From Flavobacteriales bacterium (GTDB lineage Bacteria; Bacteroidota; Bacteroidia; Flavobacteriales_D; Crocinitomicaceae), in the NCBI GenBank assembly GCA_947462255.1, contig CANHOA010000006.1:62001-126000 (forward strand): DNA of 64,000 bases, in the 5' to 3' direction. Of the stretch, positions 34,041-44,059 are shown piece after piece. The notes beneath the pieces are model-generated. The model was given only the letters and a program-made list of their open reading frames with translations, made no database searches and had not been told where the DNA came from. A program made the position numbers and the translations under genes. Position 1 is the first letter of the stretch. Each line of letters begins with the position of its first letter.

Positions 34041-34571
34041 CGACTGATCTTTCAGATAGTCTTAACATAAACCAAATTCAATGGGTTTTAAAAACCTCTT
34101 ATTGCAAGGCCTTAAATAGAACCTGATTATTTACGAAAGATGGATTTTTTACTCTTTAGTACAAGCGGGGGGCATTTTTTTTACTGGTGCATTTTTTTTT
34201 AATCAAGAGTAGCGCATTGAAACTCGGGCACCATGAGGAAGCTGTAAGCTCGCCGAGATGGTCGATTTTTCAAAAGTGGAACGTAGATTACAAAAACCGG
34301 CACCGAGCTTTTTGCTACTTTTTTGCGGAAAAAAAGTAGAGAGATAAAGTGATTTACTTTTTTTTAGCTCAAAAAAAAGTAACAAAAAAAGGAGCTGACT
34401 TTGCAATGCGCTTTACTTCTTCGAGCACGGATTCTTCTTATTCCTGAATTGGTTCGAAGTATTTTTAATCCCCACCAAATTTGGATGCTAGCGACTGATC
34501 TTTCAGATAGTCTTAACATAAACCAAATTCAATGGGTTTCAAAAACCTCTTTTTGCAAGGTCTTAAATAGA
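34041..34571 (-). repeat. Inverted dispersed copy of the 420-460-bp hairpin repeat, flanked by 80-bp direct repeats
   Basis: Read on the minus strand, 34571 to about 34198 follows the 6067-6946 units closely, including both hairpins: TTAC plus eight T at 34354-34382, and CTAC plus six T at 34315-34339. Block order is the same. About 80 bases that begin the unit (34492-34571) recur at 34041-34121 with few changes, so the unit is bounded by direct repeats 451 bases apart, as in the tandem array at 6-7 kb. The segment between them (about 34130-34197) holds poly-T runs. This fills most of the gene-free stretch 33934-34583 between porX and sufS. Confidence 0.85.
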
Positions 34572-34583
34572 ATCAAATTATCG

Positions 34584-36131
34584 TTAATCTTTAGGACTTA
34601 AAACCACATATGGAATCAAGACTTCTTCCATCGAAATTCCACCATGCTGAAAGGTATTCTGATAATAATTTGCGAAGTGGTTGTAGTTATTTGGATAAAC
34701 GAAAAAATCTTGCCCTTTAGCAAATACGTATTCGGTCGACATTCTCACTTTCGGTAAAAAGGCATCTTGTGGATTATTTACGGTAAATACTTCCTTCGCA
34801 TTGTAGTTTAAACCTCTGCCTAATTTGTAGCGAAGATTTGAGTTGGTATTTCTTTCTCCAACAATTTTGATGGGCGAATTTACTTTTATCGTTCCATGAT
34901 CTGTGGTGACAATTAGTTTAATGCCTGCATCAGCAATCTTTTTAATTATGTCAAGTAAAGGGGAATGTTCTAACCATGAAACGGTTATGGATCGATACGC
35001 TGCCTCATCAGAAGCCAATTCTCTAATAACTTCCATTTCTGTTCGCGCATGCGACAACATATCGACGAAATTATAAACAATGAAATTCGCATCATTATCC
35101 TTCATTTGATTAAACTGATCATTTAATCGCTTTCCTGCTTCTAAATTTGTGATTTTAGTATAGCTCCACTTTATATTCTTTCCAAGGCGTTTGAGGTTGG
35201 TTTCCAATAATTCTTTTTCAAACATGTTTTTACCTCCTTCATCTTCTTCACTTTTCCAGAATTGCGGAAACTTCTTTTCAATTTCACTTGGTAATAAGCC
35301 TGAGAAAAAAGCATTGCGTGCATAATGCGTTGCAGTAGGGAGTATGGTAAAAATAATTTTTTCCTCCTCTTTCTTAAAATACTTTGAAAAAATAGGTTCA
35401 ACCATTTTCCATTGATCGTATCGTAAATTATCAATGACTAATACAGCTACTTTTTCTTTTCCGAGAAATGGGCTAATGTCATTTTTTATGGCGTTGTAAA
35501 TCATATCTGGCGACTTTTCGGTGCCATTCAGCCAGTTCAAATAGTTATCTTCAATAAAGTTGCAGAATAAAAGGTTGGCTTCTTTCTTTTGAAACTCGAG
35601 TATTTCGCGCATGCCGGAATCTTCAATTTTTTCTAATTCTAGTTCCCAAAAAACTAGTTTTGAATACATTTCTTTCCAATCATTAATATCCATACGTGAG
35701 TTAAGTGCCATGCCCAACTGCCTAAATTCTTGTTGATACGACGAATTGGTTTTTTGGGAAACTAATTTACTTTGATCTAAATTTTTCTTTAAACTCAATA
35801 ATATTTGATTCGGATTCACAGGTTTGATGAGGTAATCGGCGATTTTACTTCCTATTGCTTCCTCCATAATGTATTCTTCTTCACTCTTTGTGATCATCAC
35901 AATGGGAATTAAAGGAATTATTTCTTTAATTCTTGATAATGTTTCTAAACCAGATAATCCTGGCATATTTTCATCTAGAAAAATAATATCAAAGGTGTTT
36001 TCAGTAGCTTTATCAATGGCGTCAGAGCCATTTGTAACGGCTTCAACGCTATATCCTTTCGACTCTAGAAATAGAATGTGTGGCTTTAATAATTCAATTT
36101 CATCATCTGCCCATAGAATTTTACCTTGCAT
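34584..36131 (-). CDS. porX: PorX-type response regulator with PglZ domain, T9SS regulator
   Basis: This 515-aa two-domain protein has an N-terminal receiver at 1-120 (ILWADDEIELLKPHI, phospho-acceptor Asp in IIFLDENMPGLSG, KPVNP with Lys). A PglZ alkaline-phosphatase-superfamily domain fills the C-terminal half (VLVIDNLRYDQWK, TATHYARNAFFSGLLP, NFVDMLSHART, TTDHGTIKV), giving the metal-binding Asp/His set. This architecture and length match PorX, which controls type IX secretion genes together with PorY and an ECF sigma factor and whose PglZ domain has phosphodiesterase activity. porY is not in the window. T9SS cargo is encoded nearby. Confidence 0.95.
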   Translation of the reverse strand: MQGKILWADDEIELLKPHILFLESKGYSVEAVTNGSDAIDKATENTFDIIFLDENMPGLSGLETLSRIKEIIPLIPIVMITKSEEEYIMEEAIGSKIADYLIKPVNPNQILLSLKKNLDQSKLVSQKTNSSYQQEFRQLGMALNSRMDINDWKEMYSKLVFWELELEKIEDSGMREILEFQKKEANLLFCNFIEDNYLNWLNGTEKSPDMIYNAIKNDISPFLGKEKVAVLVIDNLRYDQWKMVEPIFSKYFKKEEEKIIFTILPTATHYARNAFFSGLLPSEIEKKFPQFWKSEEDEGGKNMFEKELLETNLKRLGKNIKWSYTKITNLEAGKRLNDQFNQMKDNDANFIVYNFVDMLSHARTEMEVIRELASDEAAYRSITVSWLEHSPLLDIIKKIADAGIKLIVTTDHGTIKVNSPIKIVGERNTNSNLRYKLGRGLNYNAKEVFTVNNPQDAFLPKVRMSTEYVFAKGQDFFVYPNNYNHFANYYQNTFQHGGISMEEVLIPYVVLSPKD

Positions 36132-36146
36132 ATGGCTAATTTTTAA

Positions 36147-36154
36147 TAGTTTTG
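36147..36154 (+). promoter_or_regulatory. -7 promoter element of the HD-domain gene
   Basis: TAGTTTTG matches TAnnTTTG, 23 bases before the TTG start at 36178, inside the 46-base gap to the divergent porX. Confidence 0.45.
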
Positions 36155-36177
36155 GTTAAGAATTTAAAAGTAATCAA

Positions 36178-37419
36178 TTGCGACCAAATCGAACGACAAA
36201 CAATAAAAAGAAAATCATCAACGATCCTGTTTATGGTTTTATTTCTATTCCTGATGAATTAATATTTGATGTACTTGAGCATCCTTATATGCAACGTTTG
36301 AGGAGGATTATGCAGTTGGGCTTGAGTCATTTGGTGTATCCAGGTGCATTACATACGCGCTTTCATCATGTACTTGGTGCCATGCACTTAATGTCTTTAG
36401 CGATCGCTACCATTCGCCGAAAAGGACATGAAATAACTATTGATGAAGAGCGCGCAGCTTTATTAGCGATTCTTTTACATGATATTGGTCACGGCCCTTT
36501 TAGCCATGCCTTGGAATATGATATCGTTTCTGGTGTTAGTCATGAAGTAATATCAGGGTATTTTATTGAACGCTTAACCGAAGAGTTTGGTAGTGATTTG
36601 AAAAATGCTCACGCGATCTTTAAAAATCAATATACAAAGCCTTTTCTTTATCAGTTGGTGTCGAGTCAATTGGATATGGACCGATTGGATTATTTAAACC
36701 GTGATAGCTTTTATAGTGGTGTGAGTGAGGGAATTATTGGAACTGATCGATTAATAGAAATGTTGAATGTGCATGAAGGCTATCTTGTATTGGAAGAAAA
36801 AGCAATCTATTCTATTGAAAAGTTTATTGTGGCACGACGCTTAATGTATTGGCAAGTTTATTTACATAAAACGGTCGTTGCTGCTGAAAATATGTTGATT
36901 CAAACATTACGACGGGCCAAGGCATTAATTAAAATGGGAAATCCTTTATTTTGTAGTCCAGCATTACAATTTTTTCTCGAAAATGATATTACTAAAGTTG
37001 ATTTTGAAACGAATACTCAAGTTCTTGATTATTTTTCCCGCTTGGATGATTACGATATTTGGAGTTCAATTAAGGTCTGGCAAGATGAAAAAGATCCCAT
37101 TTTGTCTAAATTAGCTAAGGGACTAGTAAACCGAATGCTATTTAAAATTGAAATTAGTAAAATACCTTTTAGCGCTGAGCGAATAAGCTACGAAAAAGAG
37201 CTTTGTGCCACAAATTATGGTATGAGTATGGCCGATGTTGAATACTTTGTCTATCAAGATGTTTTGACAAATAAAGCGTATAACCAAGACAAGGAAAATA
37301 TAAAGTTATTAATGAAAAACGGCGAAATAATTGATTTAAGCGCGGCATCTGACAATTTAAATATTTCGGCTTTGGCTCAACCGGTAGAAAAATATTTTTT
37401 GTGCTACCCTACCAATTAG
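36178..37419 (+). CDS. HD-domain phosphohydrolase (dGTPase-like, COG1078 type)
   Basis: This 413-aa protein has an HD domain at about 50-190: HTRFHHVLGAMHL, LLHDIGHGPFSHALE (metal-binding HD) and SSQLDMDRLDYLNRDSFYSG supply the H...HD...D ligands. This group is related to dNTP triphosphohydrolases; the exact nucleotide substrate is unknown. The N-terminal KKIINDPVYGFISIPDELI is typical of the family. The start is a TTG at 36178, since no ATG occurs before the conserved region. It is divergent from porX and converges on the next gene with a four-base gap. Confidence 0.9.
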   Translation: MRPNRTTNNKKKIINDPVYGFISIPDELIFDVLEHPYMQRLRRIMQLGLSHLVYPGALHTRFHHVLGAMHLMSLAIATIRRKGHEITIDEERAALLAILLHDIGHGPFSHALEYDIVSGVSHEVISGYFIERLTEEFGSDLKNAHAIFKNQYTKPFLYQLVSSQLDMDRLDYLNRDSFYSGVSEGIIGTDRLIEMLNVHEGYLVLEEKAIYSIEKFIVARRLMYWQVYLHKTVVAAENMLIQTLRRAKALIKMGNPLFCSPALQFFLENDITKVDFETNTQVLDYFSRLDDYDIWSSIKVWQDEKDPILSKLAKGLVNRMLFKIEISKIPFSAERISYEKELCATNYGMSMADVEYFVYQDVLTNKAYNQDKENIKLLMKNGEIIDLSAASDNLNISALAQPVEKYFLCYPTN

Positions 37420-37423
37420 TGCT

Positions 37424-38062
37424 TTATTGTCTACTTAATTTTCCTTCCTTCCAATCACTAATTAATTTAGCCCATGAATACGGGTTAAGTAAATTGTTTA
37501 CAGGAAGCTGACCATTGGTATATAATTTTGTATTTCGCTGGTTTTGAATATATCCGGAAGCTAAAGATGCATCTGCATCAAGTCGGGCAGCAACAAAAGC
37601 TAGGGATTCACCAGATAATTCTCGCTGTGCTTTTCGAAGTGCATCATCATAAGGCTGCATTTCAACAAAATACCTTGCGAAATCATCTCTAGATGGCCAA
37701 GGATAAACTGTTATTTCTGGTAAATTTTGAATGTCTTTCGTGAGCATATGAATGATGCTGTATCGATCATCCTTTAAGGTGTCAGCCACAATAAAGGAAG
37801 ATGTATTAAAGCCTGGACTTGAGAAAAAGATGGTGTCCCCAGGAAAAGATACCATTGAAAAGAAACCGTAATAGTCCGCAATTACCCCTCGCTTGATTGA
37901 CTTATCATAAACTGTTACAAAAGGAATTGGTGCTAAATCAATCTCTGAAACAATCACGCCTGAAAGTTGAATCATACTGCTAGTGTCGAGCACCATACGT
38001 TGTGCCTGAATACCAATGCAATGCAGTGCAAAAAATAGGATAAAATATCTTTTAAGTTTCAT
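37424..38062 (-). CDS. Secreted protein with carboxypeptidase-regulatory-like domain
   Basis: This 212-aa protein has a signal peptide (1-20, ending IQAQ). A carboxypeptidase-regulatory-like beta-sandwich lies at about 28-105 (LSGVIVSEIDLAPIPFVTVYD, ADYYGFFSMVSFPGDTIFFSS). A helical tail follows with YPWPSRDDFARYFVEMQP and NNLLNPYSWAKLISDWKEG. The domain usually sits at the N-terminus of TonB-type receptors; here it is free-standing. The role is unknown, periplasmic or outer-membrane associated. ATG 38062 was chosen over 38095 because it starts the signal peptide. Confidence 0.78.
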   Translation of the reverse strand: MKLKRYFILFFALHCIGIQAQRMVLDTSSMIQLSGVIVSEIDLAPIPFVTVYDKSIKRGVIADYYGFFSMVSFPGDTIFFSSPGFNTSSFIVADTLKDDRYSIIHMLTKDIQNLPEITVYPWPSRDDFARYFVEMQPYDDALRKAQRELSGESLAFVAARLDADASLASGYIQNQRNTKLYTNGQLPVNNLLNPYSWAKLISDWKEGKLSRQ

Positions 38063-38164
38063 ATGAATTACAAGATTAATCAATATTCTCGCCATCTTAA
38101 AATATTTTAGCTTTATTATGATATTTCACCTCTGTTTTATGCTGAAAAATCATCTTTTTTTTTG

Positions 38165-38173
38165 TAAATTTGC
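38165..38173 (+). promoter_or_regulatory. -7 promoter element of guaB
   Basis: TAAATTTGC matches TAnnTTTG(C), 26 bases before ATG 38200. The upstream region is T-rich but has no clear -33 TTG. Confidence 0.55.
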
Positions 38174-38199
38174 ACACATTTATTTAAATATAGCACTGA

Positions 38200-39672
38200 A
38201 TGTCATTGGATAATTTACAGAATATAACAGAAGGTCTTACGTATGATGATGTACTTTTAGTACCTGCGTATTCAGAAGTATTGCCTAGAGATGTCGTTTT
38301 GGAAAGCAAGTTTTCTCGTAACATTACCATTAAAACCCCTATTTTATCCTCGGCAATGGACACCGTTACGGAGTACAAATTAGCGATTGCGATTGCTCAG
38401 CAGGGTGGTATTGGTGTTATCCATAAAAACATGTCGATTGCTGATCAAGCGATGCATGTTCGAAAGGTTAAGCGATCTGAAAGTGGGATGATAATTGACC
38501 CAATTACTTTATTATCATCTTCATTAGTGAAAGATGCCCTTTCAATAATGCGCGAACATAGCATTGGTGGAATTCCAATTGTTGATGAAAATAGAATCTT
38601 GAAAGGAATTTTAACCAATCGGGATTTGAGATTTGAAAAAAATATTGATCGTCCAATTGTGGAAGTAATGACATCAGAAAACGTTATTACAACGGGTGAT
38701 GGCACCGATTTACTAACTGCCGAAGGAATTTTACAAGAAAATAGAATAGAGAAGTTGCCTGTTGTTGATGATCAAAATAGGTTAATTGGCTTAATTACCT
38801 ACCGTGATATTATAAAGGTTAGAGAACACCCAATTTCTTGTAAAGATAATTTAGGTCGCTTGCGTGTAGCAGCTGCCGTTGGTGTAACCTTCGATACAAT
38901 GGATCGAGTAAGCGCTTTAGTGGAAGCGGGCGTTGATGCATTAGTAATTGATACGGCTCATGGACATACAAAAGGCGTTGTTGAACAGCTAAAATTGATC
39001 AAAGAAAAATATGAGCACATAGAGGTTGTGGTTGGAAATATTGCTACTGCTGAAGCAGCAAAATATTTAGTTGCTGCTGGTGCTGATGGGATTAAGGTTG
39101 GAATTGGTCCTGGATCAATTTGTACTACTCGAATTATAGCAGGTGTTGGAGTACCGCAGCTTACTGCGATCAATGAGGTGGCTAAGGCAGTAGAAGGATC
39201 TGGTGTTCCTGTAATTGCTGATGGTGGCATTCGCTATACAGGCGATATTGTTAAAGCAATTGCTGCAGGTGCAGACAGCGTTATGCTAGGTTCAATGTTT
39301 GCAGGTGTGGAAGAATCGCCAGGGGAGACCATTATTTTTGAAGGGAGAAAATTTAAATCGTATCGTGGAATGGGATCTATTGAAGCCATGCAATTAGGAT
39401 CGAAAGACCGTTATTTTCAAGATGCCGAAGATGATATCAAAAAATTAGTACCGGAAGGAATTTCTGGTCGTGTTCCTTATAAAGGAAATATGGCCGAAGT
39501 AATGTATCAGATTATCGGAGGCTTGCGGGCTGGTATGGGATATTGTGGTGCAGCCTCTATAACGCACTTGAAAGGGGCTAGCTTTGTTCGTATCACTACT
39601 GCAGGAATGCGGGAATCTCATCCGCATGATGTCATGATCACCCGCGAAGCACCAAATTATAGTATTAAATAA
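38200..39672 (+). CDS. guaB: Inosine-5'-monophosphate dehydrogenase
   Basis: This 490-aa cytoplasmic enzyme oxidises IMP to XMP for guanine nucleotides. The TIM barrel is split by two CBS domains at about 95-210 (ALSIMREHSIGGIPIVDENR, ENRIEKLPVVDDQNRLIGLIT). The catalytic Cys is in GIGPGSICTTR; the flap and active-site regions YRGMGS and PEGISGRVPYKG are intact. The length is typical. It is monocistronic or leads into the two parvulin genes 18 bases downstream. Confidence 0.97.
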   Translation: MSLDNLQNITEGLTYDDVLLVPAYSEVLPRDVVLESKFSRNITIKTPILSSAMDTVTEYKLAIAIAQQGGIGVIHKNMSIADQAMHVRKVKRSESGMIIDPITLLSSSLVKDALSIMREHSIGGIPIVDENRILKGILTNRDLRFEKNIDRPIVEVMTSENVITTGDGTDLLTAEGILQENRIEKLPVVDDQNRLIGLITYRDIIKVREHPISCKDNLGRLRVAAAVGVTFDTMDRVSALVEAGVDALVIDTAHGHTKGVVEQLKLIKEKYEHIEVVVGNIATAEAAKYLVAAGADGIKVGIGPGSICTTRIIAGVGVPQLTAINEVAKAVEGSGVPVIADGGIRYTGDIVKAIAAGADSVMLGSMFAGVEESPGETIIFEGRKFKSYRGMGSIEAMQLGSKDRYFQDAEDDIKKLVPEGISGRVPYKGNMAEVMYQIIGGLRAGMGYCGAASITHLKGASFVRITTAGMRESHPHDVMITREAPNYSIK

Positions 39673-39689
39673 CTAAATTAATTACCAAT

Positions 39690-41642
39690 ATGAAATCTTT
39701 ATTTTTTTCGCTTGCCTTACTTTTTATCGGAACTTCTTATTCTCAAAAAGATGCTGCCGTAATGAAAATGGATGGGGAATCAGTCTATAAGTCTGAATTT
39801 TTATCTATTTATTTAAAAAATAATCCTAATCCTAAATATGATAAAGTATCATTGGATGAGTATATGGAACTATTTCAAAAATTTAAATTAAAAGTTGCTG
39901 AGGCTGAGGCTTTAGGGTATGATACCATCCCTAAATTAAAGAAAGAGCTAGAAGGATATAGAAAGCAATTGGCTTTTCCATATCTAATTGATTCCTCTCA
40001 AAATCAAGCATTGGTGATTGAGGCGTATGACCGAACTCGTTCTGAAATTCGTGCTTCCCACATTTTGATTAATTTGAATCCAAATGCTTTACCTGCTGAT
40101 ACATTGGCTGCATACAATCGATTGATGGGCTTGAAAGCTCGTCTTGATAAAGGGGAAGATTTTGCATCTGTTGCAAAGATGAAAAATGGCTCTGATGATC
40201 CTTCCGTTCAAAATAATGGTGGTGATTTAGGTTATTTTACTGCTTTTCAGATGGTATATCCCTTTGAAGATAACGCATACAAAACCGCTGTTGGACAAGT
40301 TTCTAATCCTTTTAGAACACGATATGGTTACCATATTGTAAAAGTTACAGACAAACGTCAAGCACGAGGAACGATAAAAGTGGCTCATTTGATGATTTCA
40401 ACAGGTAAAGAGGTTAGTCAAGAGGCGAAAGATAATGCCGAAAAGAAAATTAATGAGATTTATCAAAAGTTGTTAGCGGGTGCAAAATGGGATGAAATGG
40501 TTGCATTGAACTCCGATGATGCAGGTACTTCCAAAAAAGGTGGGGAATTGCCAGCTTTTGGTTCGGGTACCACTCAACGTATGGTTCCAGTGTTTGAAGA
40601 TGCAGCGTATACGCTAAAAAAAGATGGCGATATTTGCGCTCCCATCAAAACGGATTATGGTTATCATATTATTAAGCGATTAGAATGGACCGATGTTAAG
40701 TCTTTTGATCTTGCAAAGAAAGAAATTCAAATGAAAGTTAATAAAGATGAACGATCTAAAAAAACCCAAGATTCCTTTGTTGCTAAATTAAAATCTAAAT
40801 ACAAGTATTCAAATGCTGGACTTAAGCCAACTAATTGGTTTGTATCCAGTATCGATTCAACGTATTTCATGGGTAAATGGAATTACGATAACTTGAAATC
40901 AAATAAAGTGATGTTTACTCTAAACAAGAAAAAATTCGAGCAGAAAGATTTTGCCGAATACTTATTGAAAAATTACAGGGGAATTAAAAAAGACCTTCCT
41001 TCAACTGTGGTTGCAATGCAATTAAAGAATTGGGAAAAGGCTGCTATTTTAGAGTATGAAGAAAGTCAACTTGCTAACAAGTACCCAGAATACAAGGCTT
41101 TAGTTAATGAGTACCATGATGGTATTTTACTTTATGAAGTAATGTCTGATAAAGTTTGGAATAAAGCAGTAAAAGATACGAGTGGCTTAAGATTGTTCTT
41201 TAATCAAAATAGGGACAAATATCAGTGGCCAAATAGAGTGGATGCAACAATTTATGAATGTTTAAATGCTGATATTGCTTCAAAAGTATCTAGTATGATA
41301 GCAAACGACACAATTAATTCTAAGCATGTTTTAGATGTTGTTAATAAGGATAGCGAATTAAATCTTAAAGTGAAAATGAATAAGTTTGATGTTTCGCAAA
41401 CTCTTACTTTGAAAGATAGAGAATTAGATCTTGGTGTAAATAAAATGTATGAGTTTGAAGGTAAATTTTATGTGGTTAAAGTTTCCTCGAAATTACCGGT
41501 AATGAGAAAAGAATTCACAGAGGCAAAAGGTTCGATTACTTCTGATTATCAAAACTTCCTTGAACAAGAATGGATAAAGGAATTAAGAATAAAACACCCA
41601 ATCGTTATTTTTAATGATGTTCTTTACTCTTTAGGTAAATAA
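39690..41642 (+). CDS. Periplasmic parvulin-type peptidyl-prolyl isomerase with two PPIase domains
   Basis: This 650-aa exported protein has a signal peptide (ending SYSQ at 19). An N-terminal helical SurA-like segment is followed by two PpiC/parvulin domains. The first, at about 118-232, has SHILINL and GGDLGYFTAFQMV...YGYHIVKV. The second, at about 235-345, has AHLMIS and GGELPAFGSG...YGYHIIKR. The C-terminal ~300 residues are of unknown fold. The protein is likely an outer-membrane-protein chaperone/isomerase in the periplasm. Its TAA is directly followed by the ATG of the next parvulin gene, so they are co-expressed. Confidence 0.92.
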   Translation: MKSLFFSLALLFIGTSYSQKDAAVMKMDGESVYKSEFLSIYLKNNPNPKYDKVSLDEYMELFQKFKLKVAEAEALGYDTIPKLKKELEGYRKQLAFPYLIDSSQNQALVIEAYDRTRSEIRASHILINLNPNALPADTLAAYNRLMGLKARLDKGEDFASVAKMKNGSDDPSVQNNGGDLGYFTAFQMVYPFEDNAYKTAVGQVSNPFRTRYGYHIVKVTDKRQARGTIKVAHLMISTGKEVSQEAKDNAEKKINEIYQKLLAGAKWDEMVALNSDDAGTSKKGGELPAFGSGTTQRMVPVFEDAAYTLKKDGDICAPIKTDYGYHIIKRLEWTDVKSFDLAKKEIQMKVNKDERSKKTQDSFVAKLKSKYKYSNAGLKPTNWFVSSIDSTYFMGKWNYDNLKSNKVMFTLNKKKFEQKDFAEYLLKNYRGIKKDLPSTVVAMQLKNWEKAAILEYEESQLANKYPEYKALVNEYHDGILLYEVMSDKVWNKAVKDTSGLRLFFNQNRDKYQWPNRVDATIYECLNADIASKVSSMIANDTINSKHVLDVVNKDSELNLKVKMNKFDVSQTLTLKDRELDLGVNKMYEFEGKFYVVKVSSKLPVMRKEFTEAKGSITSDYQNFLEQEWIKELRIKHPIVIFNDVLYSLGK

Positions 41643-42995
41643 ATGATAAAATTAGTTCTATTCGTTTTAGTTGTTTTTGTTTCATCAACTACTTTATTTT
41701 CACAGAATGAGGTAATCGATAAAATTATTGCCCAAGTAGGCGATAATATTATTCTGCTCTCTGATATTGAAAGTCAAAAAATGCAAGCGGTTCAAGCTGG
41801 TGTTGAAGTTACATCTATGATGGATTGTTCTATTCTTGAGCAACTCATGTCTGAAGAGTTATACATCAATCAAGCGAAGTTAGACAGCCTTATTATTACT
41901 GATGAACAAGTCGATGCTGAGATGGAAAATCGCTTGAGGGTAATTCAAAGTAAAATAGGTAGCCGAGAAAAGTTAGAAGCGTTTTATGGTAAGACCATCA
42001 CTCAAATAAAAGATGAATTTAGAGTGGTAATAAAAGATAAGTTGCTGGCCCAAGAAATGCTTCGAACAATTACTGAAAATGTCACTGTTACTCCGAAAGA
42101 GGTTCATACTTATTTTAATTCTCTAAATTCCGATAGCATTCCGTTTATAAACATGAAATTAAGCTTTCAACAAATTGTTAATTATCCGCAGATTACAAAA
42201 GATGATAAGTTAATCGCCTTTAAAAAAATCGCTGCTATTAGAGTAGATATTGTTACGAATGAAAAATCATTTGAAACTCAAGCTCGGATTCAATCTGATG
42301 ATTATGGAAGCGCTCAATTGGGAGGTAAAATTTCCGGTTCTCGGGGAATGATGGTTTCTCAATTTGAATCAACTGTCTATAAATTAAAAGTTGGTGAGGT
42401 ATCAGAAATTATCGAAACGGAATTTGGATACCATATAATTAAGTTAATCAGTAGAAAGGGAGACGATTATGTTTGTCTACATATTTTAAAGAGGCCGGAA
42501 TTTAATAATAAAGCCCTTGATTTATCCTCCAACTTAATGGATTCATGTTATCTTTTGCTGAAACAAAATAAAATAACGTGGGATGAAGCAGTAATCAGAT
42601 TTTCAAATGAAGCGATCACAAAACAAAATCACGGAATTATTTCTAATCCATACACAGGTGACCAATCTTGGAGCATGGATGATTTAAATGAAATCGACCA
42701 GCAAATTTATCTCTTAACAGATGCCATGGAAAAAGGCGACATATCGAGTCCTAACTTGTATATGGATCTCTACGAAAGAAAACAAGGTATTCGAATTGTC
42801 CGCCTAATGGAAAGATATCCTCAGCATAAGGCTAATTTAGTGGATGATTATGCGCTGATTAAAGTAGCGGCAGAAAACGATAAAAAACAAAAAGTTATTG
42901 ATAATTGGCTTAAAGCAAAAATGGGCAATGCTTTTTTTAGAATTGATGATGACTATATCAATTGTAATTTTAGATTGAACTGGATCGCAAATTAA
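41643..42995 (+). CDS. SurA-like periplasmic chaperone / peptidyl-prolyl isomerase
   Basis: This 450-aa exported protein has a signal peptide (ending LFSQ at about 20). The next part has the SurA N-terminal pattern ([30 protein letters not shown]), and a parvulin domain at about 170-275 has [16 protein letters not shown] and [14 protein letters not shown] second, degenerate PPIase-like region may follow. SurA escorts nascent outer-membrane proteins to the BAM complex, which suits the many barrel proteins here. It abuts the preceding parvulin gene with no gap. moxR starts 17 bases after it. Confidence 0.9.
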   Translation: MIKLVLFVLVVFVSSTTLFSQNEVIDKIIAQVGDNIILLSDIESQKMQAVQAGVEVTSMMDCSILEQLMSEELYINQAKLDSLIITDEQVDAEMENRLRVIQSKIGSREKLEAFYGKTITQIKDEFRVVIKDKLLAQEMLRTITENVTVTPKEVHTYFNSLNSDSIPFINMKLSFQQIVNYPQITKDDKLIAFKKIAAIRVDIVTNEKSFETQARIQSDDYGSAQLGGKISGSRGMMVSQFESTVYKLKVGEVSEIIETEFGYHIIKLISRKGDDYVCLHILKRPEFNNKALDLSSNLMDSCYLLLKQNKITWDEAVIRFSNEAITKQNHGIISNPYTGDQSWSMDDLNEIDQQIYLLTDAMEKGDISSPNLYMDLYERKQGIRIVRLMERYPQHKANLVDDYALIKVAAENDKKQKVIDNWLKAKMGNAFFRIDDDYINCNFRLNWIAN

Positions 42996-43012
42996 ATGAA
43001 ATAAAAAATACT

Positions 43013-43966
43013 ATGTCAGATAAAGTAAAATTAGACGAGCTTGTAGAACATTATAAATTATTAAAGCAAGAAATTCATAAGGTTATTATTGGACAAGATG
43101 AGGTAGTTGATCAAGTTTTAATTTCTATGTTTTCACGCGGTCATTGTCTCCTGGTTGGTGTCCCTGGTTTAGCAAAAACCTTATTAATTAATACGATTGC
43201 TCAATCCTTAGGTTTAGGATTTAATAGGATTCAATTTACACCAGATTTGATGCCGTCTGACATCATAGGTTCTGAAATTTTGGATGAAACAAGGAATTTC
43301 AAGTTTATTAAAGGACCATTGTTTTCAAATATGATTTTAGCAGATGAGATCAATAGAACGCCACCAAAAACGCAATCTGCATTATTGGAAGCGATGCAGG
43401 AACGACGTGTAACTGCCGCAGGAACTACCTATACATTAGACGCTCCATTTTTTGTTTTAGCGACTCAAAATCCAATCGAACAAGAGGGAACATATCCTCT
43501 GCCTGAAGCACAACTAGATCGATTCATGTTTAATATTTGGGTAGATTATCCTTCATATACGGAAGAATTAGCCATTGTTCAATCAACGACTTCTGACTTC
43601 CATCATTCCATTAATCCTGTAATTTCTGCTCAGCAAATTATCGATTATCAAGATTTAATTCGACGAATACCTGTTGCTGATAATGTCTTGGAATATGCGG
43701 TAAAATTAGTGGGAAGCACAAGGGTAAATAGTGACAATGTGCCTGAGATTACTAAAAAATACATTACTTGGGGAGCTGGTCCAAGGGCATCCCAGTACTT
43801 AATTATTGGTGCAAAATGTCACGCCGCAATAAATGGAAGGTATTCTCCCGATATTGAGGATGTGAAAATCGTTGCTAAGCCTATTCTTCGTCATCGACTG
43901 GTTAAGAATTATAAAGCGGAAGCGGAAGGATTTAGCATGGACAAAATTATTGAAACGCTTTTATAA
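43013..43966 (+). CDS. MoxR family AAA+ ATPase
   Basis: This 317-aa cytoplasmic AAA+ ATPase has Walker A GVPGLAKT, Walker [10 protein letters not shown] and sensor/arginine regions in [21 protein letters not shown]. The C-terminal lid ([12 protein letters not shown]) is characteristic of MoxR. Family members act as chaperones that mature metal- or VWA-domain protein complexes. The usual downstream DUF58/VWA genes are absent here; the next gene encodes a TPR protein 93 bases on. It may be transcribed from guaB through the parvulin genes. Confidence 0.93.
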   Translation: MSDKVKLDELVEHYKLLKQEIHKVIIGQDEVVDQVLISMFSRGHCLLVGVPGLAKTLLINTIAQSLGLGFNRIQFTPDLMPSDIIGSEILDETRNFKFIKGPLFSNMILADEINRTPPKTQSALLEAMQERRVTAAGTTYTLDAPFFVLATQNPIEQEGTYPLPEAQLDRFMFNIWVDYPSYTEELAIVQSTTSDFHHSINPVISAQQIIDYQDLIRRIPVADNVLEYAVKLVGSTRVNSDNVPEITKKYITWGAGPRASQYLIIGAKCHAAINGRYSPDIEDVKIVAKPILRHRLVKNYKAEAEGFSMDKIIETLL

Positions 43967-44059
43967 TTTTCTGTTTTAGTAAAATAATATTGTTCATAAT
44001 TATTTTTATTTACACCCTTAATTCAATTCATTAATTTTTATTTTTATACAAAATAAATT

